35,198 nt of DNA from Nocardiopsis halophila DSM 44494 (GCF_000341245.1 NZ_ANAD01000116.1:25678-60875), one strand, 5' to 3'. Positions 24,144 through 32,665 are shown, numbered from the stretch's first letter. The notes: generated from the sequence alone by a model not told the origin. Numbers and translations are program-made.

Positions 24144-25189
24144 CGGGCCGCCTGCACGGCCGAAGCCGGTTCGTACTCGCGCATCGGCTCCGAGGCCGCG
24201 GGCCGGATGCCCGCGGAGGCGAACGCCTCCTCGCCGATGAACTCGTCGGTCCAGCGGCGCACCATGACCACGCCCTCCTGCCATTCGTCGGCCAGGCGGG
24301 GGCCGCGGCCCAGTGCCTGGGCCAGCAGCCCGCCGACCTCGTCCACCCCGGCCGCCGTGGTCAGCGGCGCGGTGGAGGAGAAGCGCGGGTTGATCTCGAA
24401 GATGCGCGGCTCGCCCGAGGCGTCCAAGGCCAACTGCACGTTGAACGGGCCGTCGGCGCGCAGTTCGCGCTGGACGGCCCGGCACACCTCGGCGACCCGT
24501 TCGGCGCGGCGGGTGACCGCGAACTTGGTGACGCCGCGCTTGAGCACCACCTCCTTGGGCACGACCGCCTGGACCCGCCCGTCCCGCCAGACCACGACCG
24601 AGACGGTGAACTCCGGGCCCGCCACCCGCTCCTGCACCAGCAGGTCCTCCAAGGGGGACCCGCCGGAGGCCAGCACGGCGGACAGCTCGTCGGGGGTGTG
24701 GCAGACCACGACGCCGCGGCTGCCCCGCCCGGAGCGGGGCTTGACCACCGCGGGGGTGCGCGGTGCGCCCGCCCACTCCGAGGCCAGGGCGGTCGCCGGG
24801 ACGGGCAGCCCGGCGGCGGCCAGGCGGCGCATCAGCGCGTACTTGTCCAGGCAGGTGGCGATGAACTCGCGCCGGGGCAGCAGCACCTGCAGCCCTTCGT
24901 CGGCCAGCTCGCCGGCGGGCAGCAGCTCCTCGTCGACCAGCGGGATGAGCGCGGCCGCGTTCTCCTCGGCGCACACCCCGCGCAGCTCCGGGAGGAAGTC
25001 GGAGCTGGAGCCGGGGGGAACCAGGTGGCAGTCGTCGGCGAGGTAGAGCCCGGGTGCACTGGAGTCGATGTCGGTGGCGACGACCCGGTACCCCAGGCGC
25101 CGCAGGTGAAGGATGGTTCCGGACGTCGATGCCGAGCCCGCCGTCGTGACCACGACGGTCGGTCGCTCGGATTGCTGTGTAGCGGACAC
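24140..25189 (-). CDS. ATP-grasp ligase (carbamoyl-phosphate synthase large-subunit-like)
   Basis: 349 aa. Rossmann-like pre-ATP-grasp start TVVVTTAGSASTSGTILHLRRLGYRVVATD, then LDKYALMRRLAAAGLPVP, phosphate-binding AVVKPRSGRGSRGVVVC (about 147-163), VQERVAGPEFTVSVVV, and Mg-ligand ending FNVQLALDASGEPRIFEINPRFSS (E-x-N). It would activate a carboxylate as acyl-phosphate and join it to an amine or other nucleophile; no substrate can be assigned. GTG 25189 has GGAGAGG 8 nt upstream. Operon with the inositol-phosphatase homologue. Confidence 0.9.
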   Translation of the reverse strand: MSATQQSERPTVVVTTAGSASTSGTILHLRRLGYRVVATDIDSSAPGLYLADDCHLVPPGSSSDFLPELRGVCAEENAAALIPLVDEELLPAGELADEGLQVLLPRREFIATCLDKYALMRRLAAAGLPVPATALASEWAGAPRTPAVVKPRSGRGSRGVVVCHTPDELSAVLASGGSPLEDLLVQERVAGPEFTVSVVVWRDGRVQAVVPKEVVLKRGVTKFAVTRRAERVAEVCRAVQRELRADGPFNVQLALDASGEPRIFEINPRFSSTAPLTTAAGVDEVGGLLAQALGRGPRLADEWQEGVVMVRRWTDEFIGEEAFASAGIRPAASEPMREYEPASAVQAAR

Positions 25190-25601
25190 CGATGAACCTC
25201 TCCGCTCGATATGAGTGATGTGCAGGGTCGGCACGGGACGGCTGAGCGTCCGGGCGCTGATGCGGCGGTCCCTTGACGGCGGGGCGGCGCCGTGCCCGGC
25301 GGGGGGTGTCGATCCGTACACAACGAGCGTAGGCCGGTGTTCATCGGGGCGCCGGGTGTTGGCCGGTTCCGGTTCACAGGACAACCGAAAGGCCTGGTTG
25401 AGCGTGCTACCACGGGTTTCATCGTGCGCCGGGGGCGGTCCGCGGGGAGCGGCCCGTGCCCAGGGCGGTGACCGGTGCCCGTGCGGCGGCTTCCGGGCAC
25501 GACGCGCGGAAGCGGGGCCGGTGCACCTGTGACCGGGCCCGACAGGTGTCCGGTTGCGGTCAGCCGCCCGGCGCCGGAGCGGGCCGGGCGGCGCCGCTTC
25601 C
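25190..25601. other. Intergenic region before the ATP-grasp gene
   Basis: 412 bp without a supported gene. On the minus strand TACGCT (25329-25334) could be a -10, but no good -35 is seen. Nothing else found. Confidence 0.5.
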
Positions 25602-26225
25602 CTAGAGCGGGCCGAAGCGTTCTTCCAGGAAGGTGCGCAGGCCCGCGGAGCCTTCGTACTGGTGGGCGTCGATGCCCTCGCGCTTGGCGGCCAGCACGTT
25701 CTCCTCGCGGTCGTCGATGAAGGCGGTCCGCCCGGCCTCGGTGCCCAGCTCCCGCAGGACGTGCCGGTAGATCGCCGGGTCGGGCTTGCAGATCTCCAGG
25801 TCGCAGCTGAAGAAGGCGGACTCGAAGGGGGCGAGGACGGGGGAGTGGCGGAGCGCCCCGGCGATGTCGGAGGGGGCGTTGGACAGCAGGGCCAGGCGCA
25901 CGCCGCGTGCGGCGAGCGCGCCGGCGAGCGCGGTCACCTCGGGGTCGGTGGACAGCCAGGAGGCGATGTCGCTCGCCCACAGCGACTGGATCCGGGCGGT
26001 GTCCCACGAGGCGCCGGTGCGCCGGGCGATGCGCCCCCAGTACTCGGAGGCGGGCAGCCCGGCGTCGTAGGCGCGGCGCTCGTTCCAGTAGGCGCTCCAG
26101 AACAGGTCCGCGGGGACCCCGGCCAAACGCTCCATGGCGGCCCGCTGGGCCTCTTCTTGCGGTCGGGAGATGACCTCGCCGTAGTCGAAGACCACGGCGG
26201 CGTACCCGGATCGAACAGAAGTCAT
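25602..26225 (-). CDS. HAD-superfamily hydrolase
   Basis: 207 aa. Motif I AVVFDYGEVIS with nucleophile Asp14, helical cap (about 20-85), motif II LALLSNAPSD, motif III Lys in LEICKPDPAIY, motif IV AFIDDREENVLAA. The Asp-Tyr-Gly-Glu variant resembles the YihX/epoxide-hydrolase-N group of sugar-phosphate phosphatases. ATG 26225 is chosen because motif I then sits at the usual distance; ATG 26252 upstream is in frame, without a ribosome site but 19 nt after a TACACT -10-like hexamer. Same strand as the ATP-grasp pair, but 412 bp away. Confidence 0.88.
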   Translation of the reverse strand: MTSVRSGYAAVVFDYGEVISRPQEEAQRAAMERLAGVPADLFWSAYWNERRAYDAGLPASEYWGRIARRTGASWDTARIQSLWASDIASWLSTDPEVTALAGALAARGVRLALLSNAPSDIAGALRHSPVLAPFESAFFSCDLEICKPDPAIYRHVLRELGTEAGRTAFIDDREENVLAAKREGIDAHQYEGSAGLRTFLEERFGPL

Positions 26226-26369
26226 GTTCGCGCACACTCCATTCGGGTTCATATGAACGCCTGAGAATCAGAGTGTATGTGCGTTCGAGGCCGAGGGGGG
26301 AGCCGGTGCGGCGGTGCTGCGGACGGGAGGGCGGGGGCGGACGGCGCGCCGCCCCCGCCGCTCCGGGTG

Positions 26370-26906
26370 CTACTTCTGCTCGTAGACCGGGGTGATGACG
26401 GCCCGGGCGATGGCGTTGAAGAACAGGTTGAAGCCCAGGAAGGCCGGGGTGGCCGAGGCGTCCACGTCCAGGCGCGGCACCTCCACCGCGTGCACCGCGA
26501 ACATGTACCGGTGCGGGCCGTGCCCGGCAGGCGGGGCCGCGCCGATGTAGCGGTTGGCCCCGGCGTCGTTGCGCAGCGTGACCGCCCCCTCCGGCAGCCC
26601 GGCGCCGCCCTCGCCGCCGGCGCCGGCCGGGAGCGAGGTGACCGAGGCGGGGATGTTGCACACCGCCCAGTGCCAGAACCCGCTGGCGGTGGGGGCGTCG
26701 GGGTCGAAGCAGGTCACGGCGAAGCTCTGGGTCCCCTCGGGGAAGCCCTCCCAGGACAGGTGCGGGGAGACGTCCTCGCCGCCGGCCCCCATGATCCCGC
26801 TGACCTGGGCCGTCGGCAGCGTCACCCCGTCGGCGACGTCCTGGCTGGTCACGGTGAAGGAGGGAACCTGCGGCAGGAACTCGTAGGGGGAAGGCGGCTG
26901 GGCCAC
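26370..26906 (-). CDS. YbhB/YbcL-family Raf kinase inhibitor-like (PEBP) protein
   Basis: 178 aa phosphatidylethanolamine-binding-protein fold. Seen: [30 protein letters not shown] and [14 protein letters not shown], the DPDxP and HW ligand-pocket residues, then [20 protein letters not shown]. The bacterial family is widespread and its role is unknown. No signal peptide. GTG 26906 follows GGAGG by 6 nt (gcccgcc); ATG 26936 upstream has no site. Followed by 117 bp before the HAD gene on the same strand. Confidence 0.9.
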   Translation of the reverse strand: MAQPPSPYEFLPQVPSFTVTSQDVADGVTLPTAQVSGIMGAGGEDVSPHLSWEGFPEGTQSFAVTCFDPDAPTASGFWHWAVCNIPASVTSLPAGAGGEGGAGLPEGAVTLRNDAGANRYIGAAPPAGHGPHRYMFAVHAVEVPRLDVDASATPAFLGFNLFFNAIARAVITPVYEQK

Positions 26907-27240
26907 GGCGGGCCTCCTCGGTCTCGTCGGATACATGCTCTCCCCACACGTCTACCGTGTCGCCGCCGTCCGCGCATCCGGTCCCGCCCGGTACGCCGCC
27001 GTGCGGCGGCCCGCAGGGGCCGCATTCCCCGCCTGGGAGCGCCGACGGAGCGCCGGGCGGCGCCGTCTGGAGGCCTTCGCCGCCAACTCTGACGGGAGAG
27101 GGAGGGGCACCCGCTCACAGGCCGGGAAGTCCAGGCGGCCGACGGGGCGCCGCCGTATGCCGTGCGCCCGTGTGCCACCGACCGCGACGGCGACCGCGAT
27201 CGCCGTCCCGGCAGGCGCGGTGCGTTCCCGGTCCCGGGGG
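26907..27240. other. Intergenic region between PIG-L and PEBP genes
   Basis: 334 bp. One stem-loop, GCGGCCC-GCAG-GGGCCGC (27006-27023), may end the PIG-L transcript. Nothing else found. Confidence 0.5.
27006..27023 (-). terminator. Stem-loop downstream of the PIG-L gene
   Basis: Perfect 7-bp arms GCGGCCC (27006-27012) and GGGCCGC (27017-27023), tetraloop GCAG; 218 nt after the PIG-L stop. Confidence 0.35.
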
Positions 27241-27969
27241 TCAGGACGTGTCGACGATCTGGAAGGTCTCGGCCAGGTGCCCCTCGGGAAGGCCGCCCCG
27301 GGCGGCCTCGGCCGCCAGCCACTCGCGGAGCCGGGGCTCCAGCACGGAGATGTCGGGGATCTGGCTCTCATGGCAGGCCAGGGCCGCGAGCTTGCGGTCG
27401 AACACCTCGGTGATGTCGGACAGGTGCTCGGCCTCCTTGCCGTGCGGGATCCACACCTGCGGCACCGTCCACGGCTCCAGCCCCTCTTCGGCGAGCAGCT
27501 CGGGGTGGGCGTGCGGGTTGCGCGCGTCGGGGTAGACGGCGTTGATCGCCGCCTCCCCGGTGGCCAGGTGGTCGGGGTGGCTCACCGCGATCCGCCGCCA
27601 GTCCCGGTCGGGGCTGGGCATCACCAGCCGCTGCGGCCGCACCTGGCGGATGACGCGGGCGATGTCGCGCCGCAGCTCCAGGGTGGGCAGCACCCGCCCG
27701 TCCGCGTAGCCCAGGAACCGCACGTCCTGGACGCCGACCGCGGCCGCGGCCTTGCCCTGTTCGGCGCGGCGCAGCTCGGCCATGCCCCGACCGTCCACGG
27801 TGCGCTCGTCGCCCCCGGCGTCGCCGTCGGTGACCATCAGGTAGACGACCTCGGTCCCGGCCCGGGTCCACAGGGCCACGGTGCCCGCGCACCCGAAGTC
27901 GGCGTCGTCGGGGTGGGCCATCACCACCAGGGCGCGCTCGACGGGCTCCTGCACGTCTGCGACCGGCAT
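27241..27969 (-). CDS. PIG-L family N-deacetylase
   Basis: 242-aa zinc-dependent GlcNAc-PI de-N-acetylase-like (LmbE fold) enzyme. Seen: VVMAHPDDADFGCAGTVA (zinc ligands His and Asp of AHPDD, about 18-22), VYLMVTDGDAGGDE, ELRRAEQGKAAAAVGV, and the second-half HPDHLATGEAAINAVYPDARNP with further ligands. The family includes mycothiol enzymes (MshB, Mca) and antibiotic-pathway deacetylases; length and motifs do not single out one. ATG 27969 lies about 9 nt after AAGGAGG. Divergent from the SDR gene at 28167. Confidence 0.9.
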   Translation of the reverse strand: MPVADVQEPVERALVVMAHPDDADFGCAGTVALWTRAGTEVVYLMVTDGDAGGDERTVDGRGMAELRRAEQGKAAAAVGVQDVRFLGYADGRVLPTLELRRDIARVIRQVRPQRLVMPSPDRDWRRIAVSHPDHLATGEAAINAVYPDARNPHAHPELLAEEGLEPWTVPQVWIPHGKEAEHLSDITEVFDRKLAALACHESQIPDISVLEPRLREWLAAEAARGGLPEGHLAETFQIVDTS

Positions 27970-28166
27970 CGGCACCGGCCTCCTTCCGTTACGGGGCGAA
28001 CGCCCCCATCGTAGGTCCGGGCGGGGACACCGCCGTGGGGAGCACCGCACCGGGGGGCGGCGCCCCGGAGGGGCGCCGGGCGGCCGTCCGCTGGCAGGAT
28101 GGCCCCGCGCGCGGGGGTCGCGCGGCGCGCGGACGATCGCGGACGACACGGACGAGGAGGCGCCCT

Positions 28167-28925
28167 GTGGACCTGGGCATCGAGGGGCGGACCCACATCG
28201 TGACCGGGGGGACGAGCGGGCTCGGGCTGGCCACGGCCCGCGCGCTGCTTGGGGACGGCGGGCGCGTGCTGCTCTCCTCGCGCGACCCCGGCCGGGTGGA
28301 GGCCGTCGCCTCCGAGCTGGAGGCCGACCACCCGGGACGGGTGCGCGGGCAGGCCGCCGACAACGGCGACCCCCGGGCGGCCGACCGGCTGGTGGAGGCG
28401 GCCGTGGAGGAGTGGGGCGCGGTGCACGGGCTCCTGGTGAGCGTGGGCGGCCCGCCCCCGGGCGGTGTGCTGGACGCCACCGACGAGCAGTGGGCCGGCG
28501 CCTTCGACACCGTCTTCCTCGGCGCGCTACGGCTGGCCCGCGCCGCCGCCGGGCGGATGGACGAGGGCGGCGCGATCGGGTTCGTGCTGTCCAGCTCGGT
28601 GCGCCAGCCCATCGCGAACCTGGCCGTCTCCAACGGACTCCGGCCCGGGCTGGCGATGGCGGCCAAGACCCTCGCCGACGAGCTGGGCCCGCGCGGGATC
28701 CGGGTGAACAGCCTGCTGCCGGGGCGCATCTCCACCCCGCGCATCCAGGAGCTGGAGGCCGCCTCGCCGGAGGAGTCGCGCAGGCGCGACGCGGCGGTCC
28801 CGCTCGGCCGGGCCGGGCGCCCCGAGGAGTTCGGGAAGGTGGCGGCGTTCCTGCTCTCGCCTGCCGCGTCGTACGTGACCGGGGGCTGCGTGGCCGTGGA
28901 CGGGGGAGCGATCCGCTCGCTCTGA
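28167..28925 (+). CDS. SDR-family protein lacking the canonical Tyr-xxx-Lys
   Basis: 252 aa. Rossmann NAD(P) motif VTGGTSGLGLATARAL (TGxxxGxG, about 12-27) and C-terminal SPAASYVTGGCVAVDGG are those of classical short-chain dehydrogenases. The catalytic stretch that should read Yxx(S)K is SNGLRPGLAMAAK: by alignment Tyr is Ser and Lys is Arg. The upstream Ser is present (VLSSSVRQP). A recognisable actinobacterial subgroup shares the SNxLRPG pattern, so this is not a sequencing error. Activity may be altered or absent. GTG 28167 has GAGGAGG at 28154-28160. Confidence 0.88.
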   Translation: MDLGIEGRTHIVTGGTSGLGLATARALLGDGGRVLLSSRDPGRVEAVASELEADHPGRVRGQAADNGDPRAADRLVEAAVEEWGAVHGLLVSVGGPPPGGVLDATDEQWAGAFDTVFLGALRLARAAAGRMDEGGAIGFVLSSSVRQPIANLAVSNGLRPGLAMAAKTLADELGPRGIRVNSLLPGRISTPRIQELEAASPEESRRRDAAVPLGRAGRPEEFGKVAAFLLSPAASYVTGGCVAVDGGAIRSL

Positions 28926-28948
28926 GGCGCCGACGGTTCCGCCGCCCA

Positions 28949-28965
28949 CCGCGGCTCGGCCGCGG
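28949..28965. terminator. Bidirectional stem-loop between convergent genes
   Basis: CCGCGG (28949-28954) and CCGCGG (28960-28965), loop CTCGG, in the 47-bp gap between the SDR and MpaB-like genes. Confidence 0.5.
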
Positions 28966-28972
28966 CCGGCCC

Positions 28973-29788
28973 TCAGCCCCGGGGCGACCGGCCGCGCGCC
29001 GCGGTCCTCCTCTTGGCGGCCTTCTTCCTCATGTCGCGCAGGTACAGGTCCCTGGGCAGGGTGCGGACGCGCAGGGGGAGGTGTGGATACACGGTCCTCA
29101 CCACGGCGAAGAACCGGTCGAACCGTCGGCGTCGGCGCTCGTCCCACGTCAGCCCGAAGCCTTCCCGGATGTTCGGCGGAAGCATGCCCGAGGCGACGAA
29201 GCGCTGGACGGCGGTGAGGGGGCGGAGCGCCCGGTTGCGCGGGGCGAACAGGTCCTCGGCGATCCGCCGGGCCGGACCGCTCACCTCCATGCCCTCGACC
29301 ATCTCCTTCCAGTAGCGCTCGAAGGAGGGAAGGTCGGCGGGCCAGTGCTCCTCGGGGCAGCCGAGGGAGGTGGCGAACACGGAGCACTGGCCGAGCAGCT
29401 CCTCCTTCTCGTCCGGAGAGAGCTCGCCGAAGACCAGGCCGTGGATGCGGACGGCGCCCTCGTAGAGGGTGGCCGCCACCCACACCTGGAGTTCCGGGTC
29501 GCGCGCGTCGTAGCCGGGGCCGACGACGTGCCGGTGGACGGCCCTGACGATGCGTGCGACGCGCTCCGCTTCGTCGCGTGTCCCGAAGGCCGTCCCGTAG
29601 ACGAAGGTGAGCGTGCCCCGCAACCGGTCCAGTGGCCGGGAGGCGAAGTCGCTGTGATCGCTGACCCCTTGGCCGACGGCCGGGTGGGCGACTTGGAGAA
29701 GGATCGCGTACGCCGCCGCGAGGAGCGTGGCCCCCTCCCGGTTCACGCGCCTGATCACCGCATCGTCCGCGAACAACCCCTGGCCCAT
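28973..29788 (-). CDS. DUF2236 / MpaB-family oxygenase-like protein
   Basis: 271-aa all-helical protein. Family signatures: LLAAAYAILLQVAHPAVGQGVSDHSDF near the N terminus, RLRGTLTFVYGTAFGTRDEA, HRHVVGPGYDARDPELQVWVAATL and the C-terminal RFVASGMLPPNIREGFGLTWD. In fungal MpaB and the latex-clearing protein relatives the conserved histidines hold heme; His in VAHP and HRHVVG are the candidates here. The natural substrate in actinobacteria is unknown. The very basic C terminus (KKAAKRRTAARGR) may touch nucleic acid or membrane. ATG 29788 is chosen from the leaderless -10 seven nt upstream. Confidence 0.86.
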   Translation of the reverse strand: MGQGLFADDAVIRRVNREGATLLAAAYAILLQVAHPAVGQGVSDHSDFASRPLDRLRGTLTFVYGTAFGTRDEAERVARIVRAVHRHVVGPGYDARDPELQVWVAATLYEGAVRIHGLVFGELSPDEKEELLGQCSVFATSLGCPEEHWPADLPSFERYWKEMVEGMEVSGPARRIAEDLFAPRNRALRPLTAVQRFVASGMLPPNIREGFGLTWDERRRRRFDRFFAVVRTVYPHLPLRVRTLPRDLYLRDMRKKAAKRRTAARGRSPRG

Positions 29789-29793
29789 GCGGC

Positions 29794-29806
29794 TCACGCT
29801 AACCGC
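29794..29806 (-). promoter_or_regulatory. Leaderless promoter (TAGCGT-N7-ATG) with 13-mer shared with the sigma gene
   Basis: On the minus strand TAGCGT (29796-29801) precedes ATG 29788 by exactly 7 nt. The surrounding GCGGTTAGCGTGA is identical to that at 20368-20380. Confidence 0.55.
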
Positions 29807-29999
29807 AAGCGCCAGGAGAGTGAAGCGGACGCGGCGAGCGCCCGGTGGCGCCCGTGCGCAGGGCGGTCCGCATACCGATACGCACAAGGGAGTACGCCGA
29901 GCGCAGGCGATCTCCCCGGAAGGGAGGAGGCCGGGGGCGGCAGGGCCGCGTTACCGTCCGCGAAGCAGTGGCGGTGGAAGAGGCTGGAGGAAGAGGACC

Positions 30000-30266
30000 A
30001 TGAGTCTCAAAGCGTTGATCGGTCTCGTCCTCGTGGCCGCCGGTGCGGTGTCGGCCCTGTTCTTCTGGGATCTCGAATTCCTCTGGTTCCAGGGCGGACC
30101 GCTCGGCGTGCTGCTCATCCTCCTCGGTGTGCTGGACCTGGCCGACGAGTTCCGCAGGTCCCGCGGACACAGGACCGATTCCCTTTCCGGTTCCGGCGGC
30201 ATGAAGAGGGACCTGCGCGGAGGCGAAGACCCTTCCGGAAGCTCAGGGGACGACGGTGGCAGGTGA
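30000..30266 (+). CDS. Small membrane protein, unknown function
   Basis: 88 aa. Two hydrophobic segments, LIGLVLVAAGAVSALFFWDL (about 6-25) and GPLGVLLILLGVLDLA (about 33-48), separated by the aromatic turn EFLWFQG, so an inner-membrane hairpin with both ends on the same side. The C-terminal 40 residues are polar, with charge-mixed RRSRGHRTDSLSGSGG, probably cytoplasmic. ATG 30000 is preceded by GGAGGAAGAGG. No family is recognised. Alone between the divergent MpaB-like gene and the P1 peptidase, 159 bp before the latter. Confidence 0.75.
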   Translation: MSLKALIGLVLVAAGAVSALFFWDLEFLWFQGGPLGVLLILLGVLDLADEFRRSRGHRTDSLSGSGGMKRDLRGGEDPSGSSGDDGGR

Positions 30267-30425
30267 GCCCGGAGGGCGCATACTGCCCTTGTGACGGCTT
30301 CCTCCGCGGCACCGGCGTCGTGCGCCGGCGGGGAAGCCCCAGCGGTCCACCGGAGAAGCGGCCGGACGGGGCGGCCCTGTGACGCCTCTACCGTCCGGAC
30401 GCCGGGATGGGAAGAGGGAGAGCCG

Positions 30426-31481
30426 ATGGTCGAGGACCGGCGTACCGGGCCCGCCAATGCGATCACCGACGTGCGCGGCCTGCGGGTCGGCCATGCGCAG
30501 CGCACCGCCGACGGGTGGCGGACCGGGACCACGGTCGTCCTTGCCCCGCCCGAGGGCGCGGTCGGCGGGGTGGACGTCCGCGGGGCGGCCCCGGGCACCC
30601 GCGAGACCGACCTGCTCGACCCGCGCAACCTCGTGGAGCGGGTGCACGCCGTGGTGCTCAGCGGCGGTTCGGCGTTCGGCCTGGACGCGGCGGGCGGGGT
30701 GGTGCACCGGCTCGCCGACGCCGGGGTGGGCCTGCCCGTGGGCGGGCCCGGCGAGTGCGTGCCCATCGTGCCCGCGGCGGTGCTGTTCGACCTCAAGCGG
30801 GGCGGCGACTTCCGCGCCGTCCCCGACGCGGAGCTGGGGGCCGCCGCCTACGACGCCGCCGCGGCCGCCCCTTCGGGGACCGCCCCGCCGGCGGGCGCGG
30901 TGGGGGCCGGCACGGGCGCGCTGGTCGGCGGGATCGCCGGGGGCGTCGGCTCGGCGAGCGAGGTCCTGGCGGACGGCACCGTGGTGGGCGCCCTGGCGGC
31001 GGTCAACGGGGCCGGGAGCGCCGTCGACCCCCGCACCGGGGAGGTCTACGGGGCGTGGGAGGCCGTCGGCGGCGAGTTCGGGGGGCTGCGCGCGCCCGAC
31101 GCCGGGGAGGTCGCCGCCTGGGGCGGCCCCGCCGAAGGGGGGCTGGCGGCCCAGAACACCACGATCGGCGTGGTCGCCACCGACCTCGGCCTCACCAAGG
31201 CCCAGGCCGGAAAGCTGGCCGCGACGGCCCACGACGGCCTGGCCCGGGCGGTGCGCCCGGCGCACACCATGGTCGACGGCGACACCGTGTTCGCGCTGTC
31301 CACCGGCGAGGGCCCGGCCGCCCTGGAGCCCTTCCAACGGGTCCTGGGCGCGGTGGCGGAGGTGTTCGCCCGCGCCGCGGCGCACGCGGTCGTGGCCGCC
31401 GGGGACGGCCCGCACGCACGCTCCTACCGTTCGCTGTTCCCCTCGGCCTTCTCGTCGGCCTTTCCGGACCGGGCGGACTGA
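30426..31481 (+). CDS. P1 family (DmpA-like) peptidase
   Basis: 351-aa Ntn-type self-processing aminopeptidase family. Seen: NAITDVRGLRVGHAQ at the start, VLSGGSAFGLDAAGGVV, GAGTGALVGGIAGGVGSAS, and the processing site QNTTIGVVATD (about 246-256), where cleavage before the Thr of NTT would free the nucleophile. Substrates in the family include D-amino-acid amides and beta-peptides; the natural role here is unknown. No signal peptide. ATG 30426 has GAAGAGGGAGA just upstream. Converges on the LysR gene. Confidence 0.9.
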   Translation: MVEDRRTGPANAITDVRGLRVGHAQRTADGWRTGTTVVLAPPEGAVGGVDVRGAAPGTRETDLLDPRNLVERVHAVVLSGGSAFGLDAAGGVVHRLADAGVGLPVGGPGECVPIVPAAVLFDLKRGGDFRAVPDAELGAAAYDAAAAAPSGTAPPAGAVGAGTGALVGGIAGGVGSASEVLADGTVVGALAAVNGAGSAVDPRTGEVYGAWEAVGGEFGGLRAPDAGEVAAWGGPAEGGLAAQNTTIGVVATDLGLTKAQAGKLAATAHDGLARAVRPAHTMVDGDTVFALSTGEGPAALEPFQRVLGAVAEVFARAAAHAVVAAGDGPHARSYRSLFPSAFSSAFPDRAD

Positions 31482-31492
31482 CCAGGGCGCCC

Positions 31493-31516
31493 GCGGTGCT
31501 CCCGGCCTCCGCCCTG
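31493..31516. terminator. Bidirectional stem-loop between convergent genes
   Basis: CAGGGCG (31493-31499) and CGCCCTG (31510-31516), 10-nt loop, between the P1 peptidase and LysR genes. Confidence 0.5.
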
Positions 31517-31528
31517 CGGGGACGGCGC

Positions 31529-32470
31529 TCAGGCCGCGGGCGTGCCGCGCAGCCGTGCCGCGGGCCAGCGGTTCTCCCTTACGGCGGTCTCCACCTGGGC
31601 GAGCAGGGCGCGGGCGACGGCGTCCACGGCGGGCGGGGTGCGGCGTGCGCGGGGCGCGGCCAGGACCAGCGACCGGTCGATCGCCGGGTCGCACAGCGGT
31701 GCGGCGCTCAGCACCCCCGCCTCCACGTCGGCCGAGAACCCCGGGGCGGGAAGGATCGTCCACCCGTGCCCGGCGACCACCAGGCGCTTCTGCAGGTCCA
31801 TCGAGTTCGTCTGTGCGGCGATGTCGGTCTGTACGCCCGCGTGCCGGGCCGCGGCGTCGATCAGCACGCGCAGGGAGTGCCCCGGCGCCGGCATCACCAG
31901 CGGGTGCGCGCACACCTCGGCGAACGGCACCGGCCGGCCGGGGGACAGCCCCACCGGAGCGGGGGCCGCCGCCCACAGCCCGTCCTCCAGGACCGGGCGG
32001 GCGTTCAGCGAGGGGGTGCTCTCCAGGTTGTAGGCCAGCGTCAGGTCCAGGTCCCCGTCGTCGAGCCACTGCCGCAGGTACCCGGAGTACCCGGTCAGCA
32101 GCCGCAGCTCGATGCCCGGCCGGTCCCGGGCCAGCGCCGCCACCAGCGGCTCGGCCAGCAGGTCCAGGGTGCTCTCCAGCAGGCCCAGGGTGACGATGCC
32201 GGCCACCTCTCCCGGCGCGGGCCGCACCTCGGCCCGGGCCCGGTCCAGCTCGGCGAGGGCGCGCCGCGCCCGCTCGACCACCGTCCGCCCGGCCGCCGTG
32301 GGCCGCATGCCCTGGCGGGTGCGCTCGAACAGCTCCACCCCCAGCTCGTGCTCCAGCGTGCGGATCTGCCGGGTGACCGCCGGCTGGACCAGGTGCAGCA
32401 GGTCCGCGGCGCGCGTCACGCTGCCCGCCTCGGCCACCGTCACGAGCGCCCTGAGCTGTTTGACCTCCAC
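31529..32470 (-). CDS. LysR-family transcriptional regulator
   Basis: 313 aa. N-terminal winged helix-turn-helix (about 1-60): MEVKQLRALVTVAEAGSVTRAADLLHLVQPAVTRQIRTLEHELGVELF. Then the linker helix and the two-lobed effector domain (about 90-300; IVTLGLLESTLDLL, SPGRPVPFAEV, GHGWTILPAPGF). It would bind T-N11-A sites and respond to a small acid or CoA-pathway intermediate. Divergent from the acyl-CoA dehydrogenase across 195 bp that contains such a site, the usual arrangement for a LysR regulator and its target. GTG 32470 with GGGAGG 4-5 nt upstream. Confidence 0.92.
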   Translation of the reverse strand: MEVKQLRALVTVAEAGSVTRAADLLHLVQPAVTRQIRTLEHELGVELFERTRQGMRPTAAGRTVVERARRALAELDRARAEVRPAPGEVAGIVTLGLLESTLDLLAEPLVAALARDRPGIELRLLTGYSGYLRQWLDDGDLDLTLAYNLESTPSLNARPVLEDGLWAAAPAPVGLSPGRPVPFAEVCAHPLVMPAPGHSLRVLIDAAARHAGVQTDIAAQTNSMDLQKRLVVAGHGWTILPAPGFSADVEAGVLSAAPLCDPAIDRSLVLAAPRARRTPPAVDAVARALLAQVETAVRENRWPAARLRGTPAA

Positions 32471-32534
32471 CCGGCCTCCCCGGTCCCGCCGTGCCCCCGC
32501 CCGCCGCGGGGAGCATCCTCCGGCGGAATGGGGG

Positions 32535-32582
32535 CATCACGTATCGCTATTTCCCGCGTCCGCTCATGAGCTCCCATGATGG
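32535..32582 (+). promoter_or_regulatory. LysR-type operator/promoter element, copy A
   Basis: 48-bp element matching 35057-35104 (minus strand) at 33 of 48 positions without a gap. It contains ATCACGTATCGCTAT (32536-32550, T-N11-A) and CCCATGATGG (32573-32582), which is identical in both copies. It lies 83 bp before the acyl-CoA dehydrogenase. Confidence 0.6.
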
Positions 32583-32665
32583 TACTCCGCAGCGGAGGAC
32601 CGGCCCCGCGCCCGGCCGGCCCCCTCCGCGCCCCCGTCCCTGAGCACAGTCGGGAGCACCCGCCC

